Source of the DNA: Orthonyx spaldingii
Taxonomy: Eukaryota > Chordata > Aves > Passeriformes > Orthonychidae
Length of the DNA stretch: 64,000 nucleotides
Assembly (NCBI GenBank): GCA_013397795.1
Contig: VZTJ01000544.1
Location: 1 to 64,000, forward strand
Reading direction: 5' to 3'
Part shown: positions 50,106-60,762 of the stretch, piece after piece
Layout: every line of letters begins with the position of its first letter
Numbering within the stretch: position 1 is the first letter of the stretch
Notes under the pieces: generated by a model
Databases searched by the model: none
Told to the model about the DNA's origin: nothing
Seen by the model: only the letters and a program-made list of their open reading frames with translations
Made by a program: the position numbers and the translations under genes

Positions 50106-50247
50106 CTTTCTTTATATTCTTTAATGTTTGAGCCTGCTTTACCTACTCCTAATCCTTATCTCACAGCAAAAATTAAATGAAATCTAGCAGGTGTGCTGGT
50201 GTTTAACCAAAAACTCAAGGGAACGAACTCAAACCACTACACGAAAT

Positions 50248-50319
50248 TAGTGTTTCCGCCGGGTTTCAAACTGAACCAATACAACATCGTACTGCTAATC
50301 ATTACATCTATTTGTAAAT
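50248..50319 (-). other. tRNA-Val primer-binding site with extended antisense tRNA-Val similarity
   Basis: TAGTGTTTCCGCCGGGTT (50248-50265) matches 16 of 18 bases of the complement of the tRNA-Val (AAC/CAC) 3' end including CCA. That makes it the primer-binding site of the preceding LTR. Similarity then continues past the usual 18 nt. TCAAACTGAACC corresponds to the complement of the T-loop and T-stem, with only transitions and a 2-base deletion. After a shortened anticodon arm, CGTACTGCTAATCATTACATCTA resembles the complement of the tRNA-Val D-arm (about 18 of 22 with single-base gaps). The acceptor 5' strand is not clearly kept. On the minus strand this would be a decayed, near full-length tRNA-Val with CTA in place of CCA. 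It is not a functional tRNA gene. The first 18 bases are firm; the rest is inference. Confidence 0.6.
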
Positions 50320-52640
50320 TTTTTAAAGGTTTAAAATAGACTTTTTATTTTCCTGGCAATTACAAAAGCCTAAAAGATCCCATGGCATTAGATAGACTCT
50401 GAGTGTGAACTGAGATTTCTCTCTACCTAAGGTGCATGCCTCTTGTCTTTAGGTAGGACGCAATGACCTGGAGCGCCAATCAGGAAAAAATGTAGTTGTT
50501 ATTAACAGTGATTATTACAGCATGGTTTTACTGTCTAGCTTGGGTGTACAAAGCTCTCTTTTGTGATTTTCAGTAACATAAAACCCACTTTTGCTTTCCT
50601 ATGATCTTTTTTCAGTCAGTTTCCTGGTGCTGTATGTACAGAAGCTTGAGATTTTATGGCAGGAGAAGGAGGAGGTCCTTCAAGTTCAGGATAAGCTTTG
50701 CTATGTGTTAAGTTCCTGTGGTGAAATCCATGGCCTTTTTTGAGCTCAGTAGTTTACTGGAGTCTCTAATGTGATTAGAAACGGAAATGAGAGGTCTCTG
50801 AGGTGACCAAGGGAGGCATGCTTTGGTACAACGAAAAATTCAACCATGACAGTTCCAAGACTAAGTAAGATTGAGACAAGTGTTAAGAAAGTCAGTGAGG
50901 AACCGATTACTTCAATCAAAATGGAAAATGGGCCTGGATTAGAGGAGATGTCAGAGAGACAGATGAGGTAATTTATGATATGGGTGATATAGCCCATCAT
51001 ACAATTTGTATCCTTGTAAACAGCTTCCCAAATTATCCCTGACCTCCCATGTCCTTACTCTCCCTTCTTGTTATCTCTTCTCAAGTAATGATGCTTGCTT
51101 AGCTGTTTTGTTAGACCTCTTTTTTTTCAGAATATTCCAGCATTCCCTAACTCTGTTTAGTGTCTTTTTGAATGAATTAGGATCACTACCCTAAGGCACT
51201 GGGAAAACCCAGTTTAAAAAAAAAAATCTTGATTTCTTGTTTATGGAATACTTCTCTCTGGGGCATAAATGAGGTGAAAAGAAATTTTCCATGGGAGGTT
51301 GAAATCCTGCTTTCAGTATACCTGTACAGTCCTGGTGATTACATCCACTTTTCACATAATGTTCTGAAAGGAGAATTTGTCCCTTCAATTTTGGAGCTGA
51401 GAGGAGTTGAATTAAGACTTTGCCTAATTAGTGCTACCTTTTAAAGGTCTATTTTAAGCTATCTTCCTTCAGCCTGAACCATGTGATAGTTTCCAAAAAT
51501 GTAATTTAATCATATCTGATTGCTTGCTGGAATCTGCAATTAACTTAGGTGCAAGGGAATTAACAGTATTTGCCAGGTGCTTCATAATTTACCAGGATCT
51601 GCCTGTGCCACATATATGTTAAGTGTGTTGTTGACAGTTTAAATTTATTGGCTAGAATATTTTAAGCTTGTGATTGAGTAATTTTTATTGCTTCCTTCCA
51701 TTTCTATCCCTAGGATGACTCAGATATGAAATACCATATAATTATATTCTGTATACTATCAAACTATCCCTTGCAATTATGCCACATTGTAGTTGTTCTT
51801 TTGAAATATTAGAAGCTACCTACCTAGACAGTTATTTTTGGGATGCAATTGGTTGCTAGGGTGAAGATTAATTTTCAAGTACAAAATTCTACACATATAT
51901 TGAATTTTAAAAAAACTTAAAATAATTTTTAAAAAATAGTTCTCATCTTAGAAACCATCTTAAATCCAATTCCATCAAAAAAGGGTAGAAGTGGTTTTAG
52001 AAAATATAATTTTCTGTAGGATTACATTTTGTCCTTTTCGAGAGGGACAGTTCTTGCATCAGTTGCATAATTAAAAATGGGAAGAGAATGGAAATATTGT
52101 CCATCTGCCTGCAGGAAAATATTTTACTTGGTATTTGGAGTGCATTTCTGAGATCCAGATTAGTACTCTAATCCTTCTCTGAAGCCCTCTTGCATTACAA
52201 ATTTCAGAATTCCAGGACAATCTCAGGAGACTTTCACACAGACTTTGTACTTCATTTAGTTCTCAAGTTTCATGACAGTTGAATTTCAGAGAAAAGCAAA
52301 CCTCAGCTTAGGTCTTGGTTCAGAAGTCATGATTGTTACAAGTTTTCATACATCCTGATCTGGAAGAAGGGTTTCTGCTGTTTGACATCTCTCTTTGTCA
52401 GACTTGGAAAGGTGCACACTCATTAGTATCTGAAATTCCCTTGAAAATTTTTGCGAAAATGAATTGTGAAGACAAATATTTTAACTGAAATACTTGCCTA
52501 AACCTAGCAGCAACTCTGAGATTTAAAATGCTCGTATGGATTCTGTGGTGGCCAGGAGGTTATCAGAAACTGTGACTTCAGACCATCACTGAGTTGGAAG
52601 ATATCACAATAAGCCCAGCACAAAAGATAAAATCACTCTT
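50320..52640. other. Gene-free unique sequence
   Basis: AT-rich flank downstream of the retroviral remnant. No gag, pol or env-like frame, no known repeat and no exon recognised. Confidence 0.5.
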
Positions 52641-53190
52641 GCCTCGTGATTTCATCAGGCACTCAAGATGATGCAACTTTTATTTCCCCAGTACAAAGCA
52701 GCAAGTGTGTGCCAGAAGCAAAACCACAGGGGAATCTGCAGCAAGTTCTGCACGTCTCCTGTTACCTGTTATTTACATTGAAACAAGAAAATTGTTCAGT
52801 CCATTTACAGCTCTTTTTTACTGCTTATAGAACTCGTGAATACTGTCTTTCACTGAAAAGACTGTGCAGATCTTACATTTCCCAAGGAATAATGCATTCT
52901 CATAAAGCTGTCACAGATTCTAAAAAAGCAAAAGATAAGGGGAAAACAGCACAAACCCAACAGCTTTAACAGTTTATCATTGTCTGAAGGAATTGCCATT
53001 GATGTAACCATATCAGAGACGTGCAGGTGTTTAGATTTTAAGATGACATTTGTGACTGTAAAAGTAGTTTTTATAGCAACAGCCTTGATAAATATAATCC
53101 TGTCTGAAGCTCTGTGTGCCCCCCATACTGCTGGGACTTTAGAGGAGGAGAAAAGGTTTACTTTTAACCACATACAGAGAAGTTAACAAA
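52641..53190. other. Possible conserved non-coding block
   Basis: Overlapping 107-codon open frames on both strands cover the same interval, so coding is unlikely. The central part (about 52870-53060) is repeat-free with words such as GCCATTGATGTAACCATATC and an isolated CpG pair. The call rests on appearance only. Confidence 0.18.
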
Positions 53191-54212
53191 AGTTACTGAA
53201 AGCTTTTTTGAGACTGTGAGCTGCCAAAACTAGCTAACTCCTCTAGCCAAAATAGACTGCCAAGTGATTTGCACAAAGTCTGTGTGAAGCTCCAGAAAGG
53301 CCAATCTAGAGAATCACGTTTAAGTATTTTGTGTTTGAGGTTTTTTCCTTTTCTGGTAAAATCTACACACCTGAGGGAACAATTGTCTATGGAAACTAGT
53401 TTCCTCTCCAGTTTGCAGTCTGGAAAAGCCTGATCCTGACTGCTGAAGTGACCCTGGAGACTGGGGAACAGGGTGTTGTATAGTATTTGCTTGTGTATAT
53501 ATCTAGTTTTAGATTCTTGGCATACTGCTGTTCTGCTTATGGAGAAGCAAGAGGAACAGTCACTCTTACATTTGCCCCTGAACTTTCTTCCCTTTCTGCT
53601 GCTTTGTACCTGGTTTTGTATTTCCACTTTAACTTTCTCTGTTCTCTCCTATTTTCCTTCTTTCAAGTCTTTATGTAATTATGTGTTGTTTTCTTTCTTG
53701 TTTTTCATCGCTTTGTATATTTCTCTTTATTACTGCTAAGTCACTAAAATGGGCTTCTTTCTTGTCTTGCTGAGTCAGACTGTTTGGAGAGGTTGCCTGT
53801 GATGAGTGATTTCCAGAAACACTGATTTGGTGGAGTCATGGAACAATTAATGAAGGCTAACTGTCCAGAGGTAATTAGAAACCTCTGTGTTATTTTATTA
53901 CCATGAAAGCCACATTCCTGCCAAGGACGGTCTTGTCAAGAAGATGCCAAGTGTCAAGGAGATGGTTCAGTAGTACAATAAGTCATGCATTAGTAGACTC
54001 CTGAGCAGGATTCTGAAAACAGACAATAGTTAAGGCCCTCCTTGAAATAGAACTGGAAGGCAGTGATCCTTTGTGCATGTAAAATACTGGAGAGATGATC
54101 ATGTGATGATGATTCAATAAATCTTTTTAGATTTGAAGATCCCAAACTGATGTGTGTACATAGAGAGGAAAAACTTGCTTCAGGCAGTTTGCAGAGCCTC
54201 CTGTGAGCCACT
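53191..54212. other. Gene-free unique sequence
   Basis: The 144-codon minus-strand frame at 53193-53627 shows no recognised motif. No repeat family recognised. Confidence 0.45.
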
Positions 54213-54257
54213 AAAAAAAAAAAAAAAANNNNNNNNNNNNNNNAAAAAAAAAAAAAA
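54213..54257. repeat. Poly(A) tract interrupted by an assembly gap
   Basis: 16 A (54213-54228), 15 N (54229-54243), then 14 A (54244-54257). This is most simply one long A homopolymer that could not be resolved. The true length is unknown. Open frames translated across the N run are artefacts. Confidence 0.97.
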
Positions 54258-56859
54258 CGTTGATGTGCCAAGAGAAGCAAATACCACTCAGTACATCACA
54301 AAAAAATTATATGCTGTGCATAGTGAAAATGCAGTAAGTTGGTGGGGGGTGGTTTCTGGGTTGTTTTTGCTGGGGTTTTTTTTTTTGCTTTTGTTAATAT
54401 TTTAAATTCAGCTGGGTTTGCAGAAGTGTTGGTGCAGAGCTCTGCCTGACCAGTGCCATTATTGTTCAGCCAGTGCAATAAAGGATGAGCCAGCATTGTT
54501 AGAACTCTGCGGGTGGTTGAATATACTGGGAAATATACATTTCACTGAGAACTTGGAATTCAAGCCTTCCTGTGAATTATCACAAACATGGATCAAATAC
54601 CTTTGTGTGCTGATACAGGGTTTTCAGTGTGTTTCAGAAAATTTGTTGCCATTTATTGCTTGAGCTGAGTCTGAAGAGACTTATCACCATCCTTTAATCC
54701 TTTTGCAGGTTTTCAGAAAAGCTCCTAATATACTGCTTCATGTTAAAAGTTGTCAGCACCATTGGCAAGTACTGAAGATGAACATGAAGGAGTTGTACTT
54801 TTCTGGATGTGATTAATTTTGGCACAGTACTTGTTCCCATGGCTAAGCACTGTGTGCACTGCTGTTCTTGTCAGGTTTGTTATGTGTGTTTTCTCTTTCC
54901 AAGGTATTATGCCTTCACTGTGAAACATTCAGTCAGACTCAGATTTGGCAAACAGAGTCTGAATCTAGCAGCATGCTGGTTCCCAGGAAAAAATGATTTG
55001 TTCCCGTGGAGGGAGGGAAGGGATTTGGATTTTAAAATGCTACATTGTATTTTATAACACAGAAGTTGCTTTACATTTCTGTATGTAATATTTCATGTGC
55101 AGTTGCTTAGAAGTGACCTTGATGATCACTGAGTAAATTATAACATATTATGTGAAATTTCAACTTCTGTTCCTAAATGTTAAATTCTAAAAAAGTAATA
55201 ATAGCTCAGAAGTTAAGATACTCTTAACATGACTGTTTACAAAATGGGGGTTTTTTTCAACTTAGAGCAGTATTTAATGAGTGAATTTTTAAGGTCTATT
55301 TTCCCCTCTAAGAAGTCTTGAAATTTTAACATGGCTAAGGAAACTAAGTAGAGACACAGGTATTGTGTGTAATCTCCCAGGTCATCTGAGAGAGATTTAA
55401 GAGGAAACAGAAGTGGTTTAAAGCTCTTCTAAATTAGATAGTGTTTATACAGACAGAAATTCCTATATGGGGTTGAACTGAAGGTTTACCTAGTTCACTC
55501 TTCTGTTTCTAACAGACGCTACATAGAAAAAATCAAAGAATTCTGCTTTATTTTATTTCTCATCTCAATATGCTAAGAAAGCACAGAGCTTGTTATGAGT
55601 ATGACACAAATATGAAGAAGTATATATGTGTGGTAACAGTTTCCTGTCAGATCTTCTCATGGTACATAAAGTGAACACCATAAATAATTCTAAATATCAA
55701 TAGATTTTTATTGCTGGGGCAAAAAAAGACATAATCCTAAAAACGTTGAATGATCAGTGATAACTCTTGAAGTAAGTGTTTATATTTGCATTGCAACATA
55801 AGCAAATAATTTATAGACAGTTGTCTTTCAGCTTCTGTAAAGCTTTAAGATAAATGCATGTTTATCTGCAAACCCAAAATTCATCACGGCCAGAGCAGAT
55901 TTGTGGTAAAATAAGGCTAATTTAGAAGTGAACTTGAAGGCTTATAGGGATGTTTCTCAGTAATATCTACCCATGGCTTCAATACACCAGTCCATACTTC
56001 TCCTTTTTATTTTGAGCATAACTTATTTTGCTTTACATAATGCTGACATTCTGGGAAATTTTGTGTTCATGAAGGACATTTAAATAATAATAATGAATAG
56101 CTAAGTATGGGCATTTGGCAGTACAAGAAACAAAATATTCCTCCTCAAAAGCACATTTACATTAGGACTTCATACTTCATTGATTCCAGCAAACTTTTGA
56201 TTTAACACAGTTGAAGGATACTAAGTAAGTCCAGGAGTCTGAAATTGTGCTTACTCCCAGATTAGATCAGGGAGCAATTGGAGCAGTGATGCCCTCTTAT
56301 TTCATTCTTGTCATAAGGATTAGGACTTTGGAACGACTGTCTATTTTTGTCTGCAATATTAGCTGCTCTGGAGCTGCCACCTCAGATTCCTGTTGTATGG
56401 TGAATGATTATCACTGTTAGGCCTTAGGTGAAACCAGTTTCACAGAAAATAGATTGATGACTATATTTTTATAATAGAATCATTTCGAAATGAAAGTAAT
56501 TCTGTTTCTTGAACTATAATTTTATCTACTGGAGAAAAAGGAATTGCATATTGCAGTAGTTCTTATTTCAATCAAATCTGTGTAAGTTATGATACGGACT
56601 TCAAGCCAACAGGATCTGGGTTTTAACATTATTGTTAGATGATTATATTAATCAGTATGATGAGTTTCTGAAGTTTGTTATTCCAGTTGAATACAATCTT
56701 CTGAAAGTTAAGGGTCTGAGTATGAGTTTCTTGAAGCCACTGGAACGCGGCTTTCAGCCAATGTATTTGTAATACGGTTATTTGTTAAGGGAAAATGCCA
56801 TTGTACATTTTAATCTTCTATACTGCCAGTACTGAAGGAAGCCTCCCTCATCTTTTTTG
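54258..56859. other. Gene-free unique sequence
   Basis: No exon, RNA gene or repeat family confidently recognised. A faint resemblance to a CR1 3' end at about 55467-55500 (GGGGTTGAACTGAAGG...CTAGTTCA) is too weak to call. Confidence 0.45.
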
Positions 56860-57330
56860 CTCAGTGGGATAATGTGGCTGATAACCTTTATACAGTTCAG
56901 GGACTTACTTCATTGCTTTCTAATAGAGTTTCTGGAGAGTATAGCTTTAGATTACAATGTCGAATGGCCATAGGGCCTCAGGGAAATACGTGCTCATTAA
57001 TGGACTTGTTAATGATTGTCGTTGGAGAGGCTCTAATAGTATCAGATGTAAACGTTGTCACAACCGTCCATCTTTATCATGCAGATATGGAGATGCATCA
57101 TTAATTCACACAGAGGTTCTCAGATCCTCAGAGCTGTGCACGGTGATGCAGTATGATAATGTCTGAAGAAAATTAAAAGCCGTGCGTTATCAATTTAATA
57201 TTTCAGATTTCTATTTCCAATTAATATGGTCTGAGAGATAAGAGGAATTGAACCACAGCAGTACTATGGGTCATTCAGAAGAGATCAAATGCAGATTATG
57301 CCTCCATCAGTTCTAGTTTCATTTGCTCAT
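56860..57330. other. Strongest candidate conserved non-coding element
   Basis: Within about 250 bases (56940-57190) at least eight CpGs survive (GTCGAATGG, ATACGTGC, TGTCGTTGG, AAACGTTG, ACCGTCC, GCACGGTG, GCCGTGCGTT), although CpG is depleted across the window. Repeated homeodomain-type cores occur (CATTAATGGAC, GTTAATGATTG, CATTAATTCAC, CAATTTAATATT, CCAATTAATATGG). There is no microsatellite or transposon sequence. Short open frames on the plus strand (76 and 69 codons) overlap in different phases and do not argue for coding. The pattern is that of a developmental enhancer or ultraconserved-type element. It is inferred, not aligned. Confidence 0.45.
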
Positions 57331-60065
57331 TGCATTTTCTCTGAAAGGAATGAGACAATGTAGACTTCTATCAGCGAAGCCTCATAGCTAAAAAGTTAAA
57401 AACTTATATCCTATGCAAGCACAAAAAAAACTATGCCAATGTAAAATAGTTTACAGAATCTAGAACAATTTTTAAACAATTTTTGGAGCTTTTTGCCTTT
57501 ATTAAAGTATAATGGTGTCTTTTTCTTTTATCATTGCTTTGATGGGTATATTCATAATGCATTTAGTGCAATAAATTATAATCTGTCTTAAATTTGTGGC
57601 TATAGACCCTCTACATGAATAACATGTTTGATAATTATTTGCTGAAATGTGAGGATTTGATTACAAATATTTGGTTTGTTGTTTTGGGGGTCGACTCAGG
57701 GTTTTTGTGGTAGGAAACACACCAGATTATTTCTTTGTAACCATCCAAAATATCAGTGTTTCCAGAAAAAAAATAAGAAATGCAATTCTTTTTGTGTGCA
57801 CATTTAAAGGTAAGCTTTTAAAAATAGTAGTGGATTTGGAACTCTGTTGTCACTTCTTTTGGAAATAGTGGGTGAGTGCTAAGATGGAATCAAAAAGTAG
57901 CTTTTCAATGGCCTGTTCTGATATCAGACTGTGTCCTGCTGGATGGGTCTCCCTAAATATGAGAGAGAGGGGAGTGAAAGAGCAGATGTTACAAATGGTG
58001 GTGGTAAGTCCTCCTAAAAGGAGGACAAAGCATCAGTAGGTAAGTGTCACTTGTCCTGGATTGTAACCAGTTGTGAAGCAATGGATGAAAGAATTCTGCT
58101 CCAAACTTGCCAAGGACAAATGTACAGGCTGTAAAAGAACTTGCCTCTGAAAGGCAGAGGGGATACCCCTAATGAAAGATAAACAAAGTTAACAGAGGAT
58201 GGAGATACTATTTTAATCAGTGAAGAATCAAACAAACCGTGAATGAAACATGTACATCAAACAGGAAAGTAGCTCTGACAGGTACACATGGAATAATGAA
58301 AATGGGAACAGCACACTACTGGAATTGGGAGATCCACAGTCTCTTGAGTCTACCCAATGATGTTCCTATGTGGGGGAAAATTTTAAGAACTTTTTTTGCA
58401 CCTATCTTTGCAGCATAAAGCAGCTGCAGCATTAATCTGTTGCAAACTATAAAAACGAGAGAATATTAGTGAAATGCATTTGAGGAATTTTTGAAAGGAG
58501 TAAATTGTAAGGTCCAAGTCTGGAGGATGCTTTGTCTATATGCCACGTGCTTTCATGGGTACAGATGAAAGGTCGTAGAAAGGAAGACCTTGCAGGGCTG
58601 GAAAATATGTGAAAATGAGTCTTGACAAAGGAAATTTACATCAGACACTTGTATGCAGGACAGCAGTACGGGAAGTCATCTGTGAAATCAGATCTTAATG
58701 CAGCTGTGGTAGAGAATTCGCGCTCAGTGCTCGCAGCAGTCAGGGTGGAGACGCCCTGAGCTGTGACTGTCCCGGCTGGGCTCAGGCAGGGTAAGGGTGA
58801 GGTGCCACAGTTCCACTGCTTGCTGCTGGCACAGGGAGTGAGCAGAAGCTCAAACACAAAGTTCTTCAATACACAAGGCTTCAGTACTTTTAGCTTCACA
58901 AGAGGAAGAAATCCTGTAAAAAGATTTATTTCTAGTATTTCGTACCCACACTGATGTTCACTTGAGTCTCACATTGCTTTTAAATTATTGATAAATCTAT
59001 GAAATGAAGGATTCTAATTATTTATCTCCAATGAACAAGTGTAAACATCTGCTATTGGTCCAGTGCTGCTATAAAATGTAATTTTACTAAGTTTCTACTA
59101 TGAGTCAAGAGAGTAATCAGTGCACTTTTTCCAAAATCTTACATACTGCTCTGGCATTATTCTTGCTGCAGTACACTTTGTTCTTTTTTTGAATCCCAAG
59201 ACTGAAAAATAATGCTCGCTTTCTTCTTCTCAGCTGTTTGGACGTTGTCTTTCGTAGGGGGCTGTCAAGCCTTGCAGGTTTTTGACAATGTAGAGTGTGT
59301 ATTGTAAGGTCTGTAACAATTACCTGTCTTGCTGTGAAATTTTGGAGAAGTGAAACATTAGCATTATTATTTGTGCCATTTTGCCTCTACTTCTCACAAA
59401 GGTAGTTCTGTCTCTCTCATCCAGACTCATTTGTTGTGGTTTTTTGTGTTGCAGTCAGTGCAAAATACAAAATTTGCCACCTATTCATCTCAACCTCTTT
59501 GTCACACTTGTCACTTGCTTTTAATTTCCCCCTAGGAAGTCCCTTGTATGGTTCTAATTTTAATAATCCCAGTCCTTCCAGAGTTCTTTCCCCAAAGAAA
59601 TATTTCACTGTACACACCACTTAGTGTGTTGATATTTCTTGTTAGTATGCAGCATCGGGTTAGCTCCTCTAGATAACCTTGATAAATTAAAAATTGGCTT
59701 ATCAATATTCAATCAACCTAGCTCATTTATCCAAAGGTCTGATTTCCTTTCTGTCAGAGCTGAGCTAAAAAGGCACTGCAAAAATAAATGGAATTAAAAT
59801 TGCATCTTTTTCTTTGAAATAGAAATTGAAAATCAGTACGCTGCTAATGTTACCTTAAATGCTTTGGTTTATCAACAGTGAAATAACATACAGTGGCAGA
59901 TATGACATAAAAAAATCATTAATTTTCATTAGATAGTTGTTGCTTGAATACAGTGAACATCTAATACAGTCTTTATTAGGAAAATTTTGGAAAGCTGGAT
60001 TTGGTCTGTCCTGTTCTTTGTGTAACTATTGACTCTTGCTAATTCTTCTACATATTTTTTAAAAT
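57331..60065. other. Gene-free unique sequence
   Basis: Chance open frames only. No repeat family confidently recognised. Confidence 0.45.
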
Positions 60066-60762
60066 TTATAGAGGTTTATATATTCCAGAGGGCTGGAAGG
60101 CAGTTTGGGATGAACATCCCATGGCATCCCCTTGTGGCACAATGACAGCAGCATAATTTTCCAAATCAGAGCTTCCTTCATCTTGTGCTTCATTGCCTTT
60201 GCAGTTTAGAAATCTGCGACTACCCTTTTGTGTTTGCACCATTGCTATAAAGTAGTTCTCTGTAACTGTCCCCTCAACTGCTTTCACTGCCTGGGACCAA
60301 TCCTTGTGTCTTTTGCCCATCATCCTGGTTTTGCAATTTAGAGTATAACCTATTCGAGGGAAACAACAATATTGTTTCAACTTTATATCAAAAATCTGAC
60401 AGCACATCACATGAAAGGACAGGCTTACAGGAATTTACCAGGCCAAGTTTCAAAAGCCCCAGTGATTTTGGGGGACCTGCACTGTGATGCAATAAATAGA
60501 TCTGATTGTCAATGGGCACATGGGCAGCAGCATTGTCACTGAAGGGGCCTCTCATTCCTCTCTGCTTGAGAATGGCTTGTGTTGATGTTCTAGCAGGGAT
60601 GCTGAAGCTCCAGGACGCCCTCCTAAAAGCATCAATGTGCTCATTGCTCAGTGGCTTCTGAAAACAGTCAGCACTGTCACTCAACAGAAGGCAAGCAGAG
60701 GCCAATCTTTCATCACAACACATAGGCCTCATTAATTTATATGTAGTCTGAACCCTGAAGGT
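60066..60762 (-). pseudogene. Possible frameshifted old coding remnant of unknown identity
   Basis: Two minus-strand frames abut: one is open from 60762 (first Met at 60732) to a stop at 60388-60390, the other runs from about 60410 to 60066. They join at an A5 run (60390-60394, T5 on the minus strand), where a single-base deletion would make one frame of about 230 codons. Local GC is higher than in the flanks. I recognise no domain or family in either part, see no poly(A) tail and no splice context. Each frame alone is within chance for this window; only their adjacency is notable. It may be an old processed pseudogene, an old transposon piece or coincidence. Confidence 0.2.

Larger units (their letters stand above)
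48615..50241 (+). mobile_element. Long LTR of an endogenous retrovirus, followed by a primer-binding site
   Basis: The block starts TGTCATGGGTTTG and ends CCACTACA, giving the TG...CA termini of an LTR of about 1.6 kb. It holds a GC-rich section (48870-49175) with a 73-bp tandem repeat. An AATAAA signal lies at 50100-50105 and is followed by a T-rich and GTTTGAGCCTGC region of R/U5 type. The end GTGCTGGTGTTTAACC...CCACTACA resembles the 3' ends of bird ERVL LTRs. Six bases after the final CA comes a match to a tRNA-Val primer-binding site, which fixes the plus-strand orientation and the 3' boundary. No gag-pol remains follow and no second LTR lies within the window. No convincing target-site duplication is visible: TACATA precedes the start and TACATC lies at 50303-50308. 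The open frames within it (for example 48606-48959) look like chance. Confidence 0.75.

Noticed and set aside
50303..50308. TACATC as target-site duplication partner of TACATA at 48609-48614
   Set aside because: Five of six bases match but the site falls inside the tRNA-like stretch, and such short matches are common; not strong enough to set the element end.
50242..50323. Functional tRNA-Val gene on the minus strand
   Set aside because: Shortened anticodon arm, mismatched acceptor, altered CCA-like end and placement against an LTR; it is a decayed copy or PBS extension.
53193..53627. 144-codon minus-strand open frame
   Set aside because: No recognised similarity, and neighbouring frames on the other strand are equally open.
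55467..55500. CR1 3' end in reverse orientation
   Set aside because: Only a loose resemblance to the GGTTGGAAGGGACC...CTAGTTCCA word and no neighbouring support.
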